Shown here: one piece after another, positions 22,568-32,885 of the stretch
Layout: each line of letters begins with the position of its first letter
How positions within the stretch are numbered: position 1 is the stretch's first letter
Assembly: GCA_029378245.1 (NCBI GenBank)
Contig: JARKIF010000019.1
Coordinates: 434,001 to 498,000, forward strand
DNA length: 64,000 nucleotides
Reading direction: 5' to 3'
Source: Roridomyces roridus
Taxonomy: Eukaryota > Basidiomycota > Agaricomycetes > Agaricales > Mycenaceae
Translations under genes and position numbers: made by a program
Notes under the pieces: generated by a model
What the model was told of the DNA's origin: nothing
Seen by the model: the letters and a program-made list of their open reading frames with translations, nothing else
Databases searched by the model: none

Positions 22568-23486
22568 TGATTTGACAGTGTTCGCCCAGAGGGCTTTGAA
22601 TCGGGGTCCCAGAGGCTCAAAGGCCTTTCAAAGGGCAAGGGGCTTTTCTCATAGGGCATCTCAAAGGCCTTTGAGAAACAATGGCATTTTTTCGAACATC
22701 AGATTTATGGCCACATAACCGCAGAGATGAGCTGTTTTCTGAATGCCCAGAACCAGCCAGCTAATTTCTTTCTCTGGTTGAGTAGAAATGGCACCGACAA
22801 AGGGGGCGGGTCGTCGTCGGCGTTGATGCGCCTTCCGCCGGTGATTGATTAATGCGAAAAGCACGTGATCTCATAGGGCTCTGAGAGCTTTGAAATTCCA
22901 CAAAAAATTCCAGAGCCCTCTGCAGAGGGGTCTCAAAGGGCTTAGGGCTCCGACCCGACCGTCAAAATGACGGGTCAACGAGCCGTCACGACGGGTGCCG
23001 GCCCGGCCGTACAGTCCTCTGAAGCCACAATTTCACGGCCGGGTCCGGGTCCGGTTCCTTGGCTGACGGGGTACCCGTTCCCGGCCGTCGACGGGCCATG
23101 ACGGGTGGTGATGGGTCCTCGGCTAACTAGCCATGCCGAGCTGCCATCATCACTTGATGCTCCAGGGGTAGCACACATGGGTCATCGGCAATCTTCCCGA
23201 TGGCCCACTACTGCGGTTCTGGCTGGTTCTGGAGGCTTCCCGAGTATCAATAGGTATTGATCCGTAATTTTGACTTGCCGGCATCATGTTGACATCAATC
23301 TGATGGTCGATTTAGCTGGAGGCACGGGCTGTCACCGCTCCGACCCGTCATGACGGCCGTGACGGGTCTGATGGGTACCACCCGGCCGTTTTGAGGCCTC
23401 ACAACATGGTCTGACGGCCGGGTCGGAGCCCTAAAAGGGCTATGAGCTCATAGGGCTTTGCCCTTTGGGCGAACACTGTGATTTGA
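22568..23486. mobile_element. hAT-like non-autonomous DNA element (outer)
   Basis: The element spans 22,576-23,478 (903 bp). Its ends are CAGTGTTCGCCC and the exact inverse GGGCGAACACTG. An identical 8-bp duplication, TGATTTGA, flanks both sides (22,568-22,575 and 23,479-23,486). An 8-bp duplication with CAGTG-type ends fits the hAT superfamily. No transposase frame is present, and another element is nested inside. Confidence 0.82.
22935..23441. mobile_element. nested hAT-like MITE (inner)
   Basis: The element spans 22,943-23,433 (491 bp), with ends TAGGGCTCCGACCCG (one mismatch further in, then CCGTC) and their inverse. An exact 8-bp duplication, AAAGGGCT, occurs at 22,935-22,942 and 23,434-23,441. 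The inside is GC-rich, with many GACGGG and CGGCCG repeats. It sits wholly inside the outer hAT-like element and is therefore younger. Confidence 0.8.
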
Positions 23487-23690
23487 ACCCAGTACGAGAT
23501 TTGAATGTTCTTGATTTGATGGAGACAGCACTGAACCCGTGAGCATTCCCCGAGATCGCACCATCTCAATGGGACTTTTGGCCTAACGACCAATTCCAAG
23601 TCGTGTTCGATGGACGTGGGTTGGAAGCCGCTCATTTTGTGGTGCTTCGGGTTGCGAGTTTGATTTGTGATGGTTTCAGTCAAGTTCACA

Positions 23691-24237
23691 GACACTGTTA
23701 CGATCCGATTCCAAAAGACAAGTCCGGAGTAGATGCCGGAACTCCGGTAGTGACCGGAGTTGGAAGGAGTCGACCGGAGGAGCGATCTAAGAGCACCACA
23801 GAGGAGTAGGGTGTCTAAGACGCCTTGCTATGTTGATAGGAAGGGAAGGAGTAGGAACCAGCCAAGATGAGTAGTCAAGAACGTCAATTATCAACTGAGG
23901 TTGAATACAGATAAGGAAAGTCTTATATACGAGTAAGTAGAGATATATGTCATTACCACAGACCAGTAATAGAAACGGACTTATACGGCTATGTGGATAT
24001 AAGCTGATTAAGTCCGCACAGAATGATCAAGTGGATATCCTGATGAATACCAAGTCCGAGGGAAACGCTCAGATACCTTCATCGCGTGAAAACCCGAGTA
24101 CCCGGATAGAACCGAGGAGCGCGTGATGCGCTTCGACGTCGGGAGGCATCCCGACGTGTGACCGGAGTTGAGTACCGGAGTTGAGGTACCGGAGTTGAGG
24201 TACCGGAGTTGGTGTTGGAACGGGACATAACAGACAC
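23691..24237. mobile_element. solo LTR
   Basis: The LTR spans 23,696-24,232 (537 bp), begins TGTTACGATCC and ends GGGACATAACA. An identical 5-bp duplication, GACAC, flanks both sides. TGTTA...TAACA ends and a 5-bp duplication fit an LTR left by LTR-LTR recombination. The LTR class (probably Ty3/gypsy) is inferred. It contains three to four tandem ACCGGAGTTGAGGT-like units near its right end. Confidence 0.78.
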
Positions 24238-24244
24238 TGCACTC

Positions 24245-25820
24245 TGATAGTCTCGGAAACCCAGACGTTCTCACCGCAATCCGAATCATAGCACATGAGA
24301 AAATGTTTCTATATACAAATTAATTTGATCCTCGCTACAGTGCCAGTCGGCACTTCTCCGACACCTGTCATTCACCATCAAGGAAATTTTTCTGGATTTT
24401 CTCGTATTTATTTTCAGAAGGAAACCGGCGAAAAGAATGCGATTGACACCCCGATCTCACTTTTTCCCACGGTGTTTCACTTTTTTGAGGTCTGAAAAAT
24501 TTCAAGTGCTGTTTTTGTGAGGTTTCTGGGCTGCAGCAGCTTCTAACGCACCAGTATGTTGTTTTGAAGCACTTCCCTCATGTCTGGAAAGTCCTGTGAG
24601 TCGGTCTGGTGGGTGTTCCATGTCGGCATCGGCAGCAGAGCCGAGAGACACGTGACTTAAACCCTAGATTGATCGGATCAAATGAACGGTTTCGCAGTAA
24701 TTGATCGGATCATTAGGGTTTGTTTCACTTTTTCTGTTGTGAAAAATCAAAATGTTGTCCGATGGACTTGAGGACCACAGGCTATGTTCTTGGGCCTCCT
24801 TGGATGTGTTTCCAACAGTTTTTAAGTCAGTTGAATGCCAGACCAAAATGTAATTAGTGGTCGAAGATTTGATAAACATCCCTGCCAAATCAGGAACTGT
24901 GATGTCGTGACGGGCACTGTAACGGTGGAGTGATTGATGGCTTAGTGCGGTGAGAACCGCTCGCCATCAATCACTCATCCTTTAAGATAGGCGCAGTCCG
25001 CATCCATCGACGTGCACGTGATCAAGCGTGACACCCGACGCCCGCCGACACTGCTCAACAACAACAACAAAATTAAAAAATCTAAAATGACGGAAGGGTG
25101 CAGGGAGGTCCCACCGAGGGATCCTTCGTTCCGGATTTCTCATTGTAGTCTCAGAAAAAAAGTTTTACCTCATTTTTTGGAAAAGCCTCTAAATGCCATT
25201 TGCACCCCAACGGCACCAACTTGCAGAAAAAACTCGCCGAAGTTCGCGTTTCCCACGGTCACGTGCACAGCCATCAGCTCTGTATTTCTGGACATTCTTA
25301 CCGTCCCTTCCATCCTTGGGTGTTCTAATGTGTATAGGATGCATTGATCATGCAGTAACTACCAGAGAAATGAGCACCTGAGGTACTTTTTCCACAAATG
25401 TGGCTTCCGTTGATGGCCATCAGAAAGTGATGGGAGCGGTCAACGGAGCACCCGCCAAATCAAACTCCGATATGGGTGATTTCAACCTACTTCTGGCTCA
25501 CACTTACTCACACCAAGCTCACACAAACCTTTGCCATGCATGCCCCATTCATCCCTACACAGCAATAAAAAATTCATTTTTTTCCGAATTTTTTTCTGAG
25601 TGTTTCTCGTCAATCGGAGCCATTTTCACTTTTGACCTCCAGAATTCCGCGTTTCCCACGCCACAGTCACGCGTGACTGTCACTGATGTCACGGTCGATG
25701 GATGCGGACTGCGCCTATCTTAGCGAAGATCAAAATAATTTGATTATGGTAATATATTCCCAGCCGTGTTCTACTGCTCAGATTGCGGTGAGAACGTCTG
25801 GGCCTCCGAGACTAGCATTC
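24245..25820. mobile_element. TIR element, about 1.6 kb, carrying a nested element
   Basis: CCCAGACGTTCTCACCGCAA at about 24,260 is inverted at about 25,784-25,803. The similarity extends through TAGTCTCGGA on the outer side, making TIRs of about 35 bp with few mismatches. The precise ends and target duplication are not resolved. A GAGTGATTGATGGC hairpin lies inside at about 24,930-24,980. No transposase frame is seen. Confidence 0.6.
24983..25722. mobile_element. nested MITE, TA duplication
   Basis: The element spans 24,985-25,720 (736 bp). The ends AGATAGGCGCAGTCCGCATC and onward are perfectly inverted for about 27 bp, with TA on both flanks. The interior is non-coding. It lies inside the 24.2-25.8 kb TIR element. 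Confidence 0.75.
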
Positions 25821-25920
25821 TGAGTAATAACCGGTGGCGCTCAAGTTGGTAATGTTGATGCATTTTAGATCGACAGCATTTAGACAAAAGTGTGATTTCT
25901 GGCATGCTTCAATGCTCCGG

Positions 25921-26907
25921 TATAAAGCGGGTAGCGCCGACGAGCGGCAAGGCCCGCTACCTTGAATAAAGAAATATCGCACTTCGCAATCTTAAGACAT
26001 TTATTTCTTGACAAAAAGAATGTGAATTATTTTGTGTATACTCCAGCGCTTTCTTCAAACGAGACAAGTCATTTATATGTAAAGCATCTTCCTAGGTCGA
26101 ATGACTGCAGTCGGCGTCGAAGGTCAGCAACTTCACCAGCTGGGACCTCGGGCGTCCATGTCTCACCATCACCCTCATCCTCATCCATCATGGGATATGG
26201 CTTTCCTCATTGTCGATATCCACTGCAGTGCCCCAATGAGCCGGATCTTGGGCGCCAGGACAGGACACTTACCATGCCTAGGGGCATCGCCTAAGAAGCG
26301 TGGGGGGGGCGGGAATGACGTGGACGTATCCAGAATTCAAGACAAAGTATTGGTTGGGAAAAGAGCCGAGGCAGCGAGCCTGGAGCCATCCAGTCACGGC
26401 CGAGAACGAGAGTGTTGCGAGGAAGAGTGAATACACGACTTTCGAGACGAGTTCATTGTTCAAGTCGAGTTGGTGGTTCATGTGAGATTCAGATGGGAGG
26501 CAGAGTGCACGGAGGGTACATCAGCAAGGTCGATATTCAAGGAGCGGAAGGAGCCTTCGGCGTAAGGTAGCGACAGGAGGCCAGAGGCGGCGGAATGAGA
26601 GGTGACCGAGGTCTTGAATCCTGATGCCAGACGTAAGCATCCAGTCCAACGAAAGGGTGGAGTTGTCCAATTCCGGGTCGAAGCGCAGCGAGGGTAGGTT
26701 GCAAAATGTTGTGGTGAACGACAGGAAGGGATGAAAGCAGCAACGAGGGCCGAACAAGGGCACACCACTTCCTCATGGTGTTGGATCATGAGATCAATGT
26801 ATGACATTGCAAAAATGACAACTTTGTGATTTACAGTAGGGCTCAGTGATTTACAGTAGGGCTCAGTGATAGGGCGCTCTAAAACCCTTACCTAAAGGTA
26901 GCGGGAA
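25921..26907 (-). mobile_element. repeat element copy A with a decayed LGRDW-type reading frame
   Basis: This is the opposite-strand partner of the element at 31,651-32,885. Both share terminal sequences (CCCGCTACCTTTAGGTAAGG at one end, GGCGCTACCCGCTTTAT at the other) and coding remnants. Read on the minus strand, the pieces resemble FDPELDNSTL-SLDW, then GLLSLPYAEGSFRSLNIDL and LGRDWM, spread over shifting frames. The LGRDW motif after a hydrophobic strand recalls retropepsin-like domains in some basidiomycete elements; that link is tentative. A 20-bp unit (CAGTGATTTACAGTAGGGCT) is tandemly doubled near 26,830-26,870. Confidence 0.6.
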
Positions 26908-27530
26908 TCGTTCATTCACTGGGTTTCGGGGTCTCAATGCTCAAGTAGATCTTCAGCTGTGAAACAAGTCGAATCTGCACGAAACCACATAGGAAACAAC
27001 CTCAACATGATCAATGAACTTTTGATGTTTTGCCTCCCAAGGCCGCAAAAATATGTTAAATGACACAGACCTTTGACTGTCCGGGGTGGACAAAAATGGT
27101 GTCCTTTTCTGTATGGTGGCATTTTTGTGCAATGAGAGCAGTCATCTTCATAGATCTCCATGAATCTACATGTTTTGCCCGCCATCACGGAAAAAATGAC
27201 ATTGTGATCAAAGATCTTCGAAGATCTTCGAAGACACCCCCTCTTTTATTTCAGATGCCTTTTATTTTTTGATGTCACAAACAAAAAAAAAAAGGTCAGT
27301 GAATGAAAAAAAAGACTAGTGGGTGGAGATCTACATCCTGGTGCCTTTTTTTTCCTACTTGCCGAGCCGGCAGCCGGATGCCTTTGATTTGCTGATGGAT
27401 GTCCCCGGCAGGCAGGGAGTAGGGTTGATGGGAACATTTAGACAGCAGTGGGCATCACATCGGCCTGATAGGGAGCCCGGCCAACATTGGGATAGTCAAA
27501 AATAACAAGGTCCTTCAAGAGAAAAAAAGA
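26908..27530. other. AT-rich repeat remnants, no gene
   Basis: It holds palindromic GATCTTCGAAGATC units (27,210-27,232) related to others at 28,297-28,312 and about 28,440, plus A and T runs. They look like ends of an unresolved AT-rich MITE family. Confidence 0.4.
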
Positions 27531-27532
27531 GA

Positions 27533-28290
27533 CATCAGGAAAACTGGAGGACACTGTATAGTGCTGGAGAGTGCTGCATAGTGCCATAGTGTCCATAGCT
27601 ACATGCCCACTATGCAGCACTATGCAGCACTATGCAGTGGCAGTTTGCCGACGCTTATTTCTGACAGTTCCAAAATTGGTTTCTTCCTCTGCATTCAATA
27701 TTCAGGCACGACACAATCTGACGCGATGTAACGGAGAAGAAATGAAAAAATTATGTATTCCACTATCTACTACACTGAGAAGGCCGAGTCCACCGGAAAG
27801 CTACACAACAGAGGCAGTCGACGCACTGTGCCAAGCCCGCCGACTTGAAAGACACGCCAACATGGACGTCGCTTGCATGCGATTTCGCGCGTATGCTCAA
27901 CGACGAGCCTTAGCTGGTCATAAAGGTCAGTACATATTCGCCAACGGCGGATGCCAACGGACGAACTTGGAACACGACAGGGAGTTTGCTGTAGGAGGCA
28001 GCGTCCGACCAGTGGGGTCAAGCTTGAGCTTGAGGGAAAAGGATCATGGTTCGGCAAGTGGGGAGGAGTGGCAGGGAGAGGGGAGAGGGAGAGGTGGCCC
28101 ACGACACGAAGGCGCCGTTTAAATGGATGCCAACCGGTGTCAAACGGACTCCTTGGAAACGGACAAGTCTGGACAAATACGTCAAGCGATAGAGATGCGA
28201 GAGCAATCCATAGTGCCCATAGTACTGCATAGTGCTATGGGCACTATGGCACTAGCGCCGAACTATGGCTCGCTTAATGTTTTCCTGATG
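27533..28290. repeat. long relative of the CATCAGG MITE
   Basis: It starts CATCAGGAAAACTGGAG and ends TGTTTTCCTGATG. Near both ends it carries many GCATAGTGC and GCACTATGCAG units in both orientations, which fold into strong hairpins (27,560-27,640 and 28,205-28,250). The interior is unrelated and could be captured sequence. The flanks are GA rather than TA, so the duplication is uncertain. Confidence 0.55.
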
Positions 28291-28608
28291 GATGGTCAAG
28301 ATCTTTGAAGATCTATGTGTTTTTGCACAGCCACTCATTCTACACAGATTGATGTGTTTTTCTGATGTCTCCCTGAAAAAAAACACAGGTGGGTACAAAA
28401 AAGCACCCTAGATTTGAGGATTTATGTGAAAATACATAGATCTTCGAAGAAATACATCAATCTACGAGGTTGAACACACAAAGCAGGCTGTGAAAAAACT
28501 AAATGATTTTGTCCACCGCGGTCATTCATACAGACCCAATGCATAGATTGATGGTAGACTCAGTGGTTCGCGATGCACCCGAAACATCAGAGCAGAAAAT
28601 TTGCCCCC

Positions 28609-29932
28609 ACTTGTGGTTAGACTCGTAACCAGTCTGTCTATGATATGTCGATAGACAGACTGGTCGATCTCGGTGATCATTTGCTTAACGCGCCGATTTC
28701 CTAATTTGGCGAATTCACGTGATCGACCACGTCGTGGCTCTCCCTCTCCCTCCCTTCGCTGGAACTCATTCAGGGACCACGTTACTCGTTGTCGACCCTC
28801 GAAAACCATGCCATCTCACCCCAGGATACTTCGAAGCTGCCTCATCCAGCCACCTGCCGGCCACCTGGAACGGCTGCAGCTCGCGAGCACTTACAATGAA
28901 TCGTCGATGATGTGCAACGCACAGTGGTCAGGAACCGGGACGGGACGGGATGTGCGAACGCGTGGGCACTGCGATAAAAGGGAAGAGGAGGGAAGACTGG
29001 GGCCCACATCCAGGTGCGTCACTCTATAACTCCATCGACCCGTGATGACGCTGACGACCTGCTGCACTCCGCCACGCCCACCGTAACACACCCTCGACTT
29101 ACGCTTCGCTTTCCTCGTCCTCAACTCTCGTTACACGCCGCTCTGGACCTCCCTCTCTCTGCATCCTGAGCTCTACCGACCCGATCGACACCGCACTGCC
29201 AGACAAGCCCCTGCACATATCGCGGCACGGGGCGCATCGGAATCAGCCCCAGCACACTCATTCCTGCCGAGCCCTCGCTCCACTTCCACTACCATCGACG
29301 CTACGTGCCAGGCCGGCGCTGCCGGTCATGCATGCTTTTCTCTACAAGCGGAAGAAGCTTTCTTTGTCCTGCGGGAATACGGTGCAGCTACGGGGACGGG
29401 TGGACTCGTCGTATTGGACCTTCTCAGTGCTCAGGGAGCATGTTTTCTAGGTCGTCAGCTCAGTGTGGACGGGTCCGTCGACTTGCCGTAGTCAGATTGT
29501 TCGTTACCGAGCTCCACACCACTTCAGATCTTAATTTTTGCAGTACCATTCGATGTAAGGTAGCTGCCATGCACGTACGGTTAACCTCAGGTCACGGGGA
29601 CACACCATATATGGCAGGTTTGGTTGCCAGGTGCCAGCGGATTGCCAGCAGAACAATGCAAACCTGCCATATATAGACTGTCCCCGTGACCTTGACAGGT
29701 GAACCGTACGTGCATGTCCTCTACCTTACTTAGTATTAGTACTGTATACAAACTGATTCCTTCCAGGAAGCTGTCGTCTGGAGGCTGCAGTGAGCTGAGG
29801 AATGAAAGAGCTCGCAGATCACGTGAATTCGCCAAATTAGGAAATCGGCGCGTTAAGCAAATGATCAACGAGATCGACTGGTCTGTCTATCGACATATCA
29901 TAGACAGACCAGGCTCTGGTCTAACTTGTGGT
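28609..29932. mobile_element. Mutator-like non-autonomous element with possible captured gene sequence
   Basis: The element spans 28,618-29,923 (1306 bp). The TIRs are about 108 bp (28,618-28,725 and 29,816-29,923) with only a few mismatches. Exact 9-bp duplications, ACTTGTGGT, flank both sides. Long TIRs plus a 9-bp duplication are the hallmark of MULEs. Each TIR has its own internal palindrome (arms ACCAGTCTGTCTAT). No transposase is present. The middle (28,730-29,540) is CT-rich and looks like a fungal promoter, 5'UTR and exon, as in Pack-MULEs, but I cannot name the donor. A TA-type MITE (29,558-29,726) is inserted in it. Confidence 0.82.
29556..29728. repeat. AGGTAG-end MITE 1 (169 bp)
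   Basis: The element spans 29,558-29,726, starts AGGTAG and ends CTACCT, with TA flanks. Almost its whole length folds back on itself: CATGCACGTACGGTT, GGTCACGGGGACA and TATATGGCAGGTTTG are each matched by an inverse. It is inserted in the MULE. Confidence 0.78.
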
Positions 29933-29934
29933 TG

Positions 29935-30050
29935 CACCAAATCGGCGGCAATGGATGGATGTCACACTGCCGCCGTCACGCGGGTACTTTGCCGCCGATC
30001 AGGGCGCCAATTGCGGCAACTGCGCCTCCGGCGGCAATTTCACCGTGCCC
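29935..30050. repeat. second CGGCGGCA / GGCGCCAA cluster
   Basis: AATCGGCGGCAATGG, CACACTGCCGCC, TTTGCCGCCGATC and GGCGCCAATTGCGG occur in 115 bp, with the same motif vocabulary as 21,110-21,560. It directly follows the right target duplication of the MULE. Confidence 0.45.
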
Positions 30051-30327
30051 AGATAAGATGTCATCTGTCAATGTTCCACTCCCGCTCGGATACGTACCAA
30101 GACGACCCCCGCCCTTGAGATGAGATGCGCGCTTTCCTCAAGATTTGTATTACTATTGGGTTTCACCGCTCGCTCCACTGGCGACCGTGTTGGTGGTCGC
30201 CCAATGGTCGCCAACTCCAACTCTCCAGGGACTCGAGTCCTCTTCCCTAGCCCCGAGCTTGGGCACCGTTTCTCCTCCCTCCGATTGCCCGTCCAGCTGT
30301 AAAGAAGCTCCTACTCTAGTCTGTAGC

Positions 30328-30680
30328 TGATCGCAGGACCCCTGACGACCCCCTTAGAGGCCTCGTACCGGGACCCCCCATTTTTACCCGCACTTTTTTG
30401 CGATCAATTGTTGATTTTGACGGCATCAATGGCCGAATTTTGCCATCAAACTGCATTTTTTGAGCGTTTCACACCAGTCCGGATCTGCTGCCAAAAAATG
30501 GGCCTGATTGGAGCACCTTTTCGGAAATGCCGACAAAAATGGGCCGGTTTTTACCCGTTTTTGGTTTCCCACACAGCCAATTTTTTGACAGTTTTGCGCC
30601 AGGCCTCTCGCCAAAAGGTGCCATTTTTACCCGCACAGGGCCCAGGTCTCCTGGGGGGTCGTCAGGGGTCCTCTGATCGC
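30328..30680. mobile_element. hAT-like MITE (337 bp) in a site whose empty version is also in the window
   Basis: The element spans 30,336-30,672, with 19-bp perfect ends AGGACCCCTGACGACCCCC and their inverse. Identical 8-bp duplications, CTGATCGC, lie on both sides. The uninterrupted target is present as a 63-bp inverted match at about 32,892-32,954, where a single CTGATCGC runs on without the insert. The interior repeats TTTTTACCCGCAC in direct orientation. Non-coding. Confidence 0.88.
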
Positions 30681-31650
30681 GAGGCATTGATAGGCCGCCT
30701 CGTGATGCCGTAAAGTGCGGAGTTTGAAAACATTCCCACGTCCTTGCGACGCGTCTGGACGCGTTTCCGCTGCCTCTGAGGACTCAGAAAAGCTCATTCG
30801 ACGTGAATATATCATTGTTACACTTGTACAGTACGTGAGAAGTCTTCCCTGGCAGGAAGAAGTGCGGAACTCTCGCCCGGAGTTGATCTACCGAGTATCG
30901 ACATCGGGCTCATGCTCGCAATTCCAGCCTATCGGCCCTATCCAACAACACCGCGCTCGAGGGGCGGTCAACGCTGCGGAGCGAGCGAAGCCCAGCTAAA
31001 CGAGCTGGACCAAAAGGCACTCCCCACGACAGCAGCCATGTAGGCATAGGCGCACTGGTCAGCGGAGGAACCGTCAACAGATGCCCCACGTCATGCCTCG
31101 CCGTGCCACCTCCCCATGTGAGCAGACGCTGCGCATGCCTCGACCGAGACAGCACATACGGGTACCCACCACGCGGCCACGCCTCGCGCCGTCCGCATCG
31201 AGAACAACGACACAGATGACAACCTTCGGGTGTGGGGAGGCGGTCACGACAATGTCGACGGCACCGTATGAGGCATTGACAGGGTAGCGGAGACGTCGTG
31301 TGAGTCGTGTCTGCATGCTAGTCGGAGTCAGCGCGTTCTCGCATTCAAAAAGTATTGTGACGCACAGAGTCTTGAGTCCATCCCTCCATACCCCTGAGAT
31401 ACGCCCGATAAGCGTGAAAGCGAGGCTTTCGAGCCGATTCCACGCTGGATGCGGACCCGGATGTCGTTCGGTAAAGCGGCTCTTCAGAGGGCCGTAGTGG
31501 GCGATATGACCGCCGGATGTGTTGCACAAAGGTCATTCATTGTTTTTTGAGTGATTGCGTACACCGGGGGGCCAGTTTTACGGGCAGTGGGAGGCCAGGG
31601 AGGAGGAGACGCAAGCTGAGCAGGGAATACAAGGGAGTGATGATCAGTGA
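30681..31650. other. unclassified; weak minus-strand reading frame
   Basis: A minus-strand frame at 31,074-31,529 (about 150 codons; AVDIVVTASPHPKVVICVVV) is open but has no recognised domain. A plus-strand frame overlaps it. It may be a gene remnant between elements. Nothing else is supported. Confidence 0.25.
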
Positions 31651-32885
31651 TTCCCGCTACCTTTAGGTAAGGGTTTTAGAGCGCCCTATCACTGAGCCCT
31701 AGTGTAAATCACGAAGTTGTCATTTCTGCAATGTCATCCTGATACGGTGATCCGACACCATGTGGAGGTGGTGCCGCTGCACACTGCCTTTCCCTGCCTC
31801 TATCCGTTCTCTCATGTCGCTCACGATTCTGCAACCTAAGGTAGGGGCCAGGCGCATCAATCTACATCACGTCTTTATACTGTTTTACAAAAACACTATG
31901 GGGGCTTCGAGGACGGAAAAAATCGCAAATCGGGCTCCGTGGACCTCAAGGTATGGACTGTCCCCAGGGCCTCAAGGAGCCGGATTCGGAAATTTCGATA
32001 TGTGGAAAGTGTTAATAGCGATATAAGCACAGACGTGCTGGCACGTGATGTGGGTCGATGCGCCTGGCCCCTACCTTACCCCTCGCTACGTCCTTCGACC
32101 CGCAATTGGACAACTCTGCCCTTCCTCTGGATTGGGTTCTTACCTCGGGCGTCAAGACCTCTCGTTCCACCGCCTCTGGCCTGCTGTCCCTACCTTGCGG
32201 TGATGGCTCCTTCCGTTCTATGAACATCCAGCTCGTCGTGGTGCCTTCACTATCCTCTGGCTCGGACCTCGTTCTTGGCCGTGACTGGATGTCTCACTGC
32301 CTTGTCTCCTTTCCCAACAAATACTTTGTCTTGAGCTCTGGATATATCCGCGTTGCTGCCCCCCGTACCCAACAACTGCTCTATACCCATTGCTGCCCAC
32401 GAATACTGGGAGACTCTGACCGAGGGAACCTTGGTACTCGCCAAGGTTTCGTTGTCTTACTATGAATTTCAAGAGCCCAACCCCCGGTTCCCCCCCCCGG
32501 TTCCTTGACCCCAAGGTACGCGCTAGTACTTGGCCTGTTGTTTTCCCCTACTGACATCTCATGGCATAATGGCAGATTTACCACGTGGATATCGAGAAGC
32601 TTACAATCTTGGATGAGGGTGATGGTGAGCCATGGACCCCCGAGGTCCCTGCTGGTGAAGTACTGGCCGGGCCGTCGACGCCGACTGCTGTCATTCGTCC
32701 TCGGGTTGAGGTGGACGATGCATTCGACGACTTGTCGCCTTCCAAGAAAGCGCGTGCAGAGTAGAAAGACATTAATTTAGATTCTTCATCTCCAAGAAAT
32801 AAACATTTTTTATGTGTTACGAACGCAAAACAATTGTCTACGCCAGGTAGCGGGCCTTGCCGCTTGTCGGCGCTACCCGCTTTAT
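31651..32885 (+). mobile_element. repeat element copy B with LGRDW-type reading frame
   Basis: This is the plus-strand partner of 25,921-26,907. After the MITE at 31,839-32,076 a frame stays open to about 32,462 and reads LLSLPCGDGSFRSMNIQL, then SDLVLGRDWMSHC. A second conserved stretch lies at 32,580-32,765 (DEGDGEPWTPEVPAGEV in translation). The right end has a GC-rich stem around GCGGGCCTTGCCGC. The precise ends and transposon class are unresolved; a retropepsin-like origin is only suggested by the LGRDW motif. Confidence 0.6.
31837..32078. repeat. AGGTAG-end MITE 2 (238 bp) inside element B
   Basis: The element spans 31,839-32,076, with 20-bp perfect ends AGGTAGGGGCCAGGCGCATC and their inverse, and TA duplications. 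In element A the same point (TGCAACCTACCCTCGC, minus strand) has no insert. The insertion is therefore specific to copy B. It shares its AGGTAG...CTACCT ends with the MITE at 29,558. Confidence 0.88.

Noticed and set aside
23470..23560. tRNA candidate with a GGTTCAAATC B-box-like sequence
   Set aside because: No matching A box or cloverleaf was found, and the motif is created by the TGATTTGA target duplication.
25921..32885. Elements A and B as Helitrons
   Set aside because: There is a GC-rich stem near one end, but no TC start, no CTRR end and no A/T insertion site could be matched in both copies.
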